Notes under the pieces: model-generated
Database searches by the model: none
Seen by the model: only the letters and a program-made list of their open reading frames with translations
What the model was told of the DNA's origin: nothing
Source: Dehalococcoidia bacterium
Lineage (GTDB): Bacteria; Chloroflexota; Dehalococcoidia; UBA2979
Assembly: GCA_030745285.1 (NCBI GenBank)
Contig: JASLOV010000234.1
Span: 1 to 5,168 of the forward strand
Reading direction: 5' to 3'
Length of the DNA stretch: 5,168 nt
Shown here: positions 1-3,945 of the stretch, in pieces
Layout: every line of letters starts with the position of its first letter
Position numbering within the stretch: position 1 is the stretch's first letter
Translations under genes and position numbers: made by a program

Positions 1-258
1 GTGAAGGCCACGATCGCCGACCACGCGGAGCCCTCGCTCCCCAGTGTCTACGGTGTCTACCGGGGCGCGTTGCTGCAGGAGCGCGAGGTCTTCGACCTGA
101 TGGGCGTGCGGTTCGACGGCCACCCCGACCTGCGCCGGCTCTTCCTCTGGGAAGGCTACCCGGGCCACCCGCTGCGCAAGGACTTCATGCAGGTGACCGG
201 GCACCACCCCGGCCTGCCCGGATTCCCGTACGAGCAGCCCGACCAGCCGGTGCGATGA
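1..258 (+). CDS. nuoC: NADH-quinone oxidoreductase subunit C, C-terminal part (5' end outside window)
   Basis: NuoC (30 kDa subunit) is a peripheral-arm protein that packs against NuoD and NuoB near the quinone site; it holds no cofactor. The 85 codons present carry the family signature: EREVFDLMGV at about residues 27-36, FDGHPDLRRL at about 38-47, and GHPLRKDF at about 55-62, followed by a short proline-rich tail. Full-length NuoC proteins normally have an alpha/beta domain of roughly 100 or more residues before this signature. The GTG at base 1 is therefore read as an internal valine and not a start, so the gene is cut by the window edge. The stop TGA (256-258) overlaps the nuoD start in an ATGA arrangement, implying translational coupling. 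The protein is not fused to NuoD. The family call is very secure; the true start cannot be seen. Confidence 0.94.
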   Translation: MKATIADHAEPSLPSVYGVYRGALLQEREVFDLMGVRFDGHPDLRRLFLWEGYPGHPLRKDFMQVTGHHPGLPGFPYEQPDQPVR

Positions 259-1358
259 CCACGGGAACCGAACCCTACGTCCTCAACATCGGGCCGCAGC
301 ACCCCTCGACCCACGGCGTCTTCCGCATTCGCGTCGTCATGGACGGGGAGCGTATCGAGGACATCGACATGATCGTCGGCTACCTCCATCGCTCGATGGA
401 GAAGCTGGCGGAGGAGCGCACCTACACGCAGAACATCCCTTTCACCGACCGCACGGACTACCTGGCGGCGATGTCGAACAATCTCGGCTACTGCCTGGCG
501 GCGGAGCAGCTCTCCGGCGTCGAGGTGCCGGAGCGGGCCTCGTACCTGCGGGTGATCTTCGCGGAGCTGCAGCGCATCGCCAGCCACGCGATGGCGAACG
601 GGCAGCTGGTGACCGACGCCGGCGCGTGGCAGACGCCGCTGCTCTACATGTTCCGTGAGCGCGAGAAGATCCTTGACCTCTTCGAGATGACCTGCGGCGC
701 GCGCCTCACCACCAACTACATGCGCATCGGCGGCGTCGCCTTCGAACCGCCCGACGAGTTCTACCCGGCCGTGAACGCGCTGATCGACGAGCTGCCCGAC
801 CGGTTGGATGAGTACGACGAGCTGATCGTCGACAACGAAATCTTCATCGCTCGAGCGCGCGGCGTGGGGGTGATTTCGGCGGAGGACGCCATCAACGCCT
901 CGCTTTCCGGGCCGATGCTGCGCGCCTCCGGCGTGCCGTGGGACCTGCGCAAGGCCGACCCGTACTGCGTCTACGACCACATGGAGTTCGACATCCCGGT
1001 CACCCACGGCGGCGATTCGTACGATCGCTTCATGGTGCGCATGGAAGAGGTGCGCCAGTCCGTGCGCATCATCCGCCAGGCGCTGGAGGCGCTGCCCGGC
1101 GGCGCACACAAGACGGAGATCCCGCTGGCGCTGCGGCCCGAGCCCGGCGAGGTCTACACCCGCGTCGAAGGGCCGCGAGGCGAACTGGGCTTCTACCTGG
1201 TCTCGGACGGCGGCCCCGCCCCATACCGTTTTCACATTCGCGCGCCGTCGCTGATTAACCTCACGCTGCTGCGCGAGATGGCCGTTGGCGCGGCGCTGCC
1301 GGACGCCATCGTCGCGCTCGGCTCGATCGACATCGTGCTCGGGGAGATCGACCGATGA
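255..1358 (+). CDS. nuoD: NADH-quinone oxidoreductase subunit D (49 kDa subunit)
   Basis: NuoD forms, with NuoB and NuoH, the chamber where quinone is reduced after electrons leave cluster N2. The 367-residue protein is close to the usual length for an unfused NuoD and matches the family end to end. Visible motifs are GPQHPSTHG (13-21), GYLHRSMEKLAE (42-53), TDRTDY (64-69), a YMRIGG segment in the middle, and the C-terminal block ending GEIDR. His20 and Tyr69 sit 49 residues apart, the same spacing as the quinone-contacting His59 and Tyr108 of the bovine 49 kDa subunit, so the quinone headgroup site looks intact. The start ATG overlaps the nuoC stop. No good Shine-Dalgarno sequence precedes it, so initiation probably depends on coupling to nuoC. 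The 3' end overlaps nuoH by 4 bases. NuoD is related to the [NiFe]-hydrogenase large subunit, but the Cys pairs that ligate Ni-Fe in hydrogenases are absent, which supports complex I. Confidence 0.97.
   Translation: MTTGTEPYVLNIGPQHPSTHGVFRIRVVMDGERIEDIDMIVGYLHRSMEKLAEERTYTQNIPFTDRTDYLAAMSNNLGYCLAAEQLSGVEVPERASYLRVIFAELQRIASHAMANGQLVTDAGAWQTPLLYMFREREKILDLFEMTCGARLTTNYMRIGGVAFEPPDEFYPAVNALIDELPDRLDEYDELIVDNEIFIARARGVGVISAEDAINASLSGPMLRASGVPWDLRKADPYCVYDHMEFDIPVTHGGDSYDRFMVRMEEVRQSVRIIRQALEALPGGAHKTEIPLALRPEPGEVYTRVEGPRGELGFYLVSDGGPAPYRFHIRAPSLINLTLLREMAVGAALPDAIVALGSIDIVLGEIDR
1341..1346 (+). promoter_or_regulatory. Ribosome binding site for nuoH
   Basis: A GGGGAG purine run lies inside the last codons of nuoD, 8 bases before the nuoH ATG at 1355. 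It supports initiation at the far upstream ATG rather than at an internal Met nearer the usual NuoH N-terminus. A second ATG follows directly (ATGATG), so the start could shift by one codon. Confidence 0.7.
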
Positions 1359-2854
1359 TGCTGCCGGAGCCCGTGCTCCGACGCATCCCGCTGGTCAACC
1401 GGCTGCGCCGGATGGGGCCCGAGTTCTTCCCCACGGGTATCCGCCAGCGCATCCCCCACCCGAAATCGCGGGTGCTGCTGACCGGGTTCATCGCCTTCTT
1501 CGTCGTCAGCAATGTCTTCAACGTCTTTCTCACCTACTGGGTGATCAACGGAAACCTGGACGGCAAGTGGTACGACTTCCGCGATCCCGGCGTGGCGATG
1601 GGGCAGTTCACCGGCTGGCTCGACGACCGCAACGCCGAGTTGCCCTCGGGCCTCGATTTTCTCGGCGCCCACTGGCTCTCGTACGCCGTCTCGGCGGCGA
1701 TCGGCGGCCTGGCAATCCTCAGCTTCATCGGGCTGGTGCTGCTGCTGCTCGTCTGGTCGGAGCGGCGCCTGCTGGCGCGCATCCAGGTGCGGCGCGGGCC
1801 GAACCGGGTGGGGCCCTACGGGCTGCTCCAGCCGCTGGCAGACGCGCTCAAGCTGATCCAGAAGGAGACGCTGATCCCGCGCGGCGCGGACCGCTTCATG
1901 TTCTACCTGCCGCCGTTGCTGATCTTCATCCCGCTGCTGCTGGTGTGGGGTCCGGTGCCGTGGTCGCCGAGCATGACCTACCTCGACCTCAACGTCGGCG
2001 TGCTCTACATCCTGGCGATCGGCTCGCTCTCGACGGTGACGATCTTCATGGCCGGGTGGTCGTCGAACAATCACTACGCGCTGCTGGGCGCGATGCGCAC
2101 GATCGCGATGATGATCTCCTATGAGATCCCGCAGAGCATCGCCTTGCTGGCGGTCGTGATCATGGTCGGCTCGATGAACCTCGGCGACATCGTGCAATGG
2201 CAGGCCGATCACAACCTCTGGCTGGCCGCGCTGCTGCCGCTGGCGCTGTTCGCCTTCTTCTTCTCCTCCACCGCCGAGTTGAACCGCACTCCGAACGACA
2301 TCGCCGAGGCGGAGTCGGAGATCGTGGCAGGGTTCCACACGGAATACTCCGGCATGAAGTTCGGGCTCTACCTCGCCGTCGAACTCGGCAATGCGCTGGC
2401 GGTCGGTGCGCTGGTGACGACGCTGTTTCTGGGCGGCTCGTCGCTCTTCGGGCTGGAGGACAACTGGCTGCCGCCGTACATGATCTTCGGCGTGAAGGTC
2501 GCGCTGATGTACTTCGTCTTCATCTGGCTGCGGGGCACGCTGCCACGCTTCCGGCTCGATCAACTGATGGCCTTCGCCTGGAAATACCTGATTCCGCTCA
2601 CCATCCTCAACACCCTGATCGTCGCCGTCGAGGCCTCGATCTTCGAGCGCTGGGACGTGAACGAAGCGGTCTCGCTGGGACTCTTCAGCATCGGCAACAT
2701 CGCCATCGCCATCGCCCTCATGCGCGCCTGGTCGCGGGTGCTGGGCTACCGGCCCGAGCGCGAGCCGTTGCTGCGTCCGACCCTGACCACGACCGTCGGC
2801 GGCCTGCGGGCTTCCGAGCGCATGCGTGGCGTCTCCGCCCGAGCGGGGCTGTAG
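1355..2854 (+). CDS. nuoH: NADH-quinone oxidoreductase subunit H with about 100-residue N-terminal extension
   Basis: NuoH (ND1 homologue) is the membrane subunit that contacts the peripheral arm and forms the quinone entry tunnel and the first proton-pathway segment. Family motifs are clear: SERRLLARIQVRRGPNRVGP (135-154), SYEIPQS (255-261), ELNRTPNDIAEAESE (308-322), HTEYSGMKFG (328-337) and LRGTLPRFRLDQLM before the last helices. Glu136 and Glu257 match E. coli NuoH Glu36 and Glu157 with an offset of exactly 100, so the extra length (499 residues against about 325 in E. coli) is mostly N-terminal, plus a 43-residue arginine-rich tail. Residues 1-39 are strongly basic, 40-64 form a predicted membrane helix, and 65-106 are acidic. 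The start is chosen for the ATGA overlap with nuoD and the GGGGAG upstream. An alternative start at Met82 (base 1598) would leave about 240 coding-like bases unexplained. The protein contains no cysteine, so it is not fused to the ferredoxin-like NuoI. Confidence 0.96.
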   Translation: MMLPEPVLRRIPLVNRLRRMGPEFFPTGIRQRIPHPKSRVLLTGFIAFFVVSNVFNVFLTYWVINGNLDGKWYDFRDPGVAMGQFTGWLDDRNAELPSGLDFLGAHWLSYAVSAAIGGLAILSFIGLVLLLLVWSERRLLARIQVRRGPNRVGPYGLLQPLADALKLIQKETLIPRGADRFMFYLPPLLIFIPLLLVWGPVPWSPSMTYLDLNVGVLYILAIGSLSTVTIFMAGWSSNNHYALLGAMRTIAMMISYEIPQSIALLAVVIMVGSMNLGDIVQWQADHNLWLAALLPLALFAFFFSSTAELNRTPNDIAEAESEIVAGFHTEYSGMKFGLYLAVELGNALAVGALVTTLFLGGSSLFGLEDNWLPPYMIFGVKVALMYFVFIWLRGTLPRFRLDQLMAFAWKYLIPLTILNTLIVAVEASIFERWDVNEAVSLGLFSIGNIAIAIALMRAWSRVLGYRPEREPLLRPTLTTTVGGLRASERMRGVSARAGL

Positions 2855-2855
2855 C

Positions 2856-2900
2856 GTGGAGCGCCCCCGAGTGGAGAGTCGCTAAGTGGAGAGCCCGGGC
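2856..2900 (+). repeat. Three imperfect 15-base tandem units at the nuoJ start
   Basis: The hexamer GTGGAG occurs at 2856, 2871 and 2886, exactly 15 bases apart and in one reading frame. Full 15-base units agree at roughly 9 to 11 positions. The third GTG is the nuoJ start, and the GGAG within the second unit sits at Shine-Dalgarno distance from it. The first two units encode a 9-codon frame (GTG at 2856, TAA at 2883-2885) that ends directly against the nuoJ start. This could be the relic of tandem duplication of a translation start region, or chance. Confidence 0.55.
2873..2876 (+). promoter_or_regulatory. Ribosome binding site for nuoJ
   Basis: GGAG lies 9 bases before the GTG at 2886 and decides that start. 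It belongs to the second GTGGAG unit of the small tandem repeat in the 31-base nuoH-nuoJ gap. Confidence 0.65.
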
Positions 2901-3395
2901 ATCATCGCAGCCTTCTGGTTGCTCTCGGCGGTCACCGTCGGAGGAGCGCTGGCGGTCTTTCTCTCGCGCAACCTGATTCACGCGGTGGTCTTCCTCGTGC
3001 TTTCGTTCCTGGGCATGGCGGGGCTGTTCCTGACACTGTCTGCGGACTTCATCGCCGTGGCGCAGATCCTGATCTACGCCGGCGCCGTCTCGATCCTCAT
3101 GGTCTTCGCCGTGATGCTGACGCCGATGTCGGCGCGCGACAACAGCAACTCGCTCTACGTCGTGCCCGGCGTGCTGCTTGGCGCGATCGTGGCGGCCGGG
3201 GTGGCGTTTATCGCCGTCGATGTGGAGTGGCCGGTGCTTGCGGACCTCGACGCCGACCGCTTCCCGACGACCGTGAGCGCGATCGGCGACCTGGTGCTCG
3301 GGCGCTACCTGCTGGCCTTCGAGGTGGCGTCGGTCCTGCTGCTAGCGGCCCTGATCGGCGCGATCATGCTTGTGCGCGAAGACGAGGCGGCCTGA
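2886..3395 (+). CDS. nuoJ: NADH-quinone oxidoreductase subunit J
   Basis: NuoJ (ND6 homologue) is a five-helix membrane subunit between NuoA/NuoH and NuoK. Its third helix changes conformation during turnover and helps link quinone chemistry to proton pumping. The 169-residue product is near the usual bacterial length. It shows SRNLIHAVVFLVLSF (27-41) for helix 2, then ADFIAVAQILIYAGAVSIL (53-71), the conserved third-helix block with its Tyr64-Ala-Gly-Ala, and a hydrophobic last helix ending in a charged REDEAA tail. The GTG start is chosen because it follows GGAG at good spacing and gives a standard short N-terminus before helix 1; an in-frame TAA lies immediately upstream, so no longer start is possible. 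It follows nuoH directly, where nuoI is often found, and lies 2 bases before nuoK. Confidence 0.96.
   Translation: MESPGIIAAFWLLSAVTVGGALAVFLSRNLIHAVVFLVLSFLGMAGLFLTLSADFIAVAQILIYAGAVSILMVFAVMLTPMSARDNSNSLYVVPGVLLGAIVAAGVAFIAVDVEWPVLADLDADRFPTTVSAIGDLVLGRYLLAFEVASVLLLAALIGAIMLVREDEAA
3384..3387 (+). promoter_or_regulatory. Ribosome binding site for nuoK
   Basis: GAGG near the 3' end of nuoJ lies 10 bases before the ATG at 3398, and supports that start over longer in-frame candidates that run back through nuoJ. Confidence 0.6.
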
Positions 3396-3397
3396 CC

Positions 3398-3739
3398 ATG
3401 TCGGACGGCCTCAGCGTCGAGCTCGCTCACTACCTCTCAGTCTCCGGCATCATCTTCGGCATTGGCATCGCCGTCGCGCTCTCGAAGCGCAACGCCATTG
3501 CGGTGCTGATGGGCATCGAGCTGATGCTGAACGCCGTTAATCTCGCCTTCATTGCCTTCGCCCGCCTCGGCGGCAACTTCGAAGCGGCCGGGGGAGATCC
3601 GCTGGCCGGGCACGTCTTCGTCGTCTTTGTGCTTACCGTGGCGGCGGCGGAGGCCGCCGTGGCGCTCGCGCTGGCGGTACTCGTCTACCGCAGGCGCGAG
3701 ACCGTCGACCTCGATCGCATCACCCTGATGCGCTGGTAG
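3398..3739 (+). CDS. nuoK: NADH-quinone oxidoreductase subunit K
   Basis: NuoK (ND4L homologue) is a three-helix membrane subunit carrying two buried glutamates on the central proton axis of complex I. The 113-residue protein has both: Glu41 in MGIELMLNAVNLAF (38-51) and Glu85 in LTVAAAEAAVALAL (79-92), corresponding to E. coli Glu36 and Glu72. The loop between helices 2 and 3 (about residues 57-71, rich in Gly, Ala and Asp) is some 8 residues longer than in E. coli, a common variation. The reading frame is open upstream to base 3227, but the ATG at 3398 gives the normal NuoK N-terminus, has GAGG upstream, and lies 2 bases after the nuoJ stop. The last codons, including CTG-ATG-CGC-TGG, contain an 11-base word that recurs at the end of the next gene. 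Confidence 0.97.
   Translation: MSDGLSVELAHYLSVSGIIFGIGIAVALSKRNAIAVLMGIELMLNAVNLAFIAFARLGGNFEAAGGDPLAGHVFVVFVLTVAAAEAAVALALAVLVYRRRETVDLDRITLMRW
3725..3735 (+). repeat. 11-base direct repeat, left copy (end of nuoK)
   Basis: The word CTGATGCGCTG covers the Leu-Met-Arg codons and part of the last Trp codon of nuoK. An identical copy lies 210 bases downstream at 3935-3945, across the stop of the small gene, so the pair brackets that gene. Confidence 0.7.
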
Positions 3740-3743
3740 GGGG
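3738..3743 (+). promoter_or_regulatory. Ribosome binding site for the small gene between nuoK and nuoL
   Basis: AGGGGG overlaps the nuoK stop codon (TAG, 3737-3739) and lies 6 bases before the ATG at 3750. Together with the in-frame TGA at 3726-3728 it fixes 3750 as the start and supports the gene being translated. Confidence 0.65.
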
Positions 3744-3749
3744 CTCGCG

Positions 3750-3938
3750 ATGTGGGTGAAGTTCCTCGACCTGCCGGACGGCTACGCGGCCTCGATCTGG
3801 TCGGAGCTGTTTTCGGCGCAGGGGCTCTCCGTGCGCGTGGTGCCGCCGATCGGTACCGGCTCGATGCGCGACGCGCGCGAGATCTGGGTGCCCGACGGCA
3901 AGACCCACGTCGCCCGCGAAGTGATGAACAAGATCTGA
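3750..3938 (+). CDS. Small DUF2007-like protein between nuoK and nuoL
   Basis: This 62-residue protein is not a standard complex I subunit. It has no membrane helix, signal peptide or cysteine. Its layout is a first strand (MWVKFLDL), a helix (about residues 11-24, AASIWSELFSAQ), then GLSVRVVPP as a second strand, a Gly/Ser loop, REIWVPDG as a third strand (43-50), and a final helix ending AREVMNKI. This order, with 'helix, acidic or polar LF-x-A-x-GL', a 'WVPD' strand and a closing 'AREVM' helix, resembles the DUF2007 family (called putative signal-transducing protein in Pfam), whose members have no firmly known function. The match was made by eye and is moderate. Evidence that it is a real gene: a good AGGGGG site, a start 10 bases after the nuoK stop, and an end 7 bases before nuoL. 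A role in assembly, stability or regulation of complex I is only inferred from position. Confidence 0.8.
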   Translation: MWVKFLDLPDGYAASIWSELFSAQGLSVRVVPPIGTGSMRDAREIWVPDGKTHVAREVMNKI

Positions 3939-3945
3939 TGCGCTG
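3935..3945 (+). repeat. 11-base direct repeat, right copy (small gene/nuoL junction)
   Basis: An identical CTGATGCGCTG spans the stop of the small gene (TGA, 3936-3938) and ends one base before the nuoL ATG at 3946. The junction reads TGATG-CGC-TGATG, so a start-stop triplet frame (ATG-CGC-TGA, 3938-3946) links the two genes. No convincing Shine-Dalgarno sequence precedes nuoL, so its translation probably depends on reinitiation here. Confidence 0.7.

Noticed and set aside
1..3. GTG at base 1 as the real nuoC start
   Set aside because: An 85-residue NuoC would lack the whole N-terminal domain, and conserved sequence begins almost at once; the codon is best read as an internal valine.
156..2563. 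Long minus-strand open frames opposite nuoD and nuoH (156-1235 and 1232-2563)
   Set aside because: They mirror GC-rich coding sequence, their products are dominated by Arg, His, Gln, Asp and Val with no family motif, and they lie opposite highly conserved genes. They are shadows of the plus-strand codons.
2641..2854. NuoI fused to the C-terminus of NuoH, to explain the missing nuoI
   Set aside because: The NuoH tail has no cysteine and is a short basic stretch of 43 residues, so it cannot hold iron-sulfur clusters.
2842..2869. Possible hairpin or terminator in the nuoH-nuoJ gap
   Set aside because: Pairing between the GGGGCT and AGCGCCCC segments needs bulges, there is no T-run, and nuoJ must be transcribed with nuoH.
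2893..2900. GCCCGGGC palindrome near the nuoJ start
   Set aside because: An 8-base palindrome is expected often in such GC-rich DNA and lies within nuoJ codons; there is no flanking symmetry to suggest an operator.
938..2976. Plus-strand alternative-frame reads inside nuoD and nuoH (938-1258, 1285-2124, 2197-2976)
   Set aside because: Arg/Ala/Pro-rich frame-shifted reads of conserved genes, with no ribosome site that stands out and no family match.
3227..3397. A longer nuoK starting inside nuoJ
   Set aside because: The extra 57 residues are an out-of-frame read of nuoJ. The ATG at 3398 gives the standard NuoK N-terminus with GAGG upstream.
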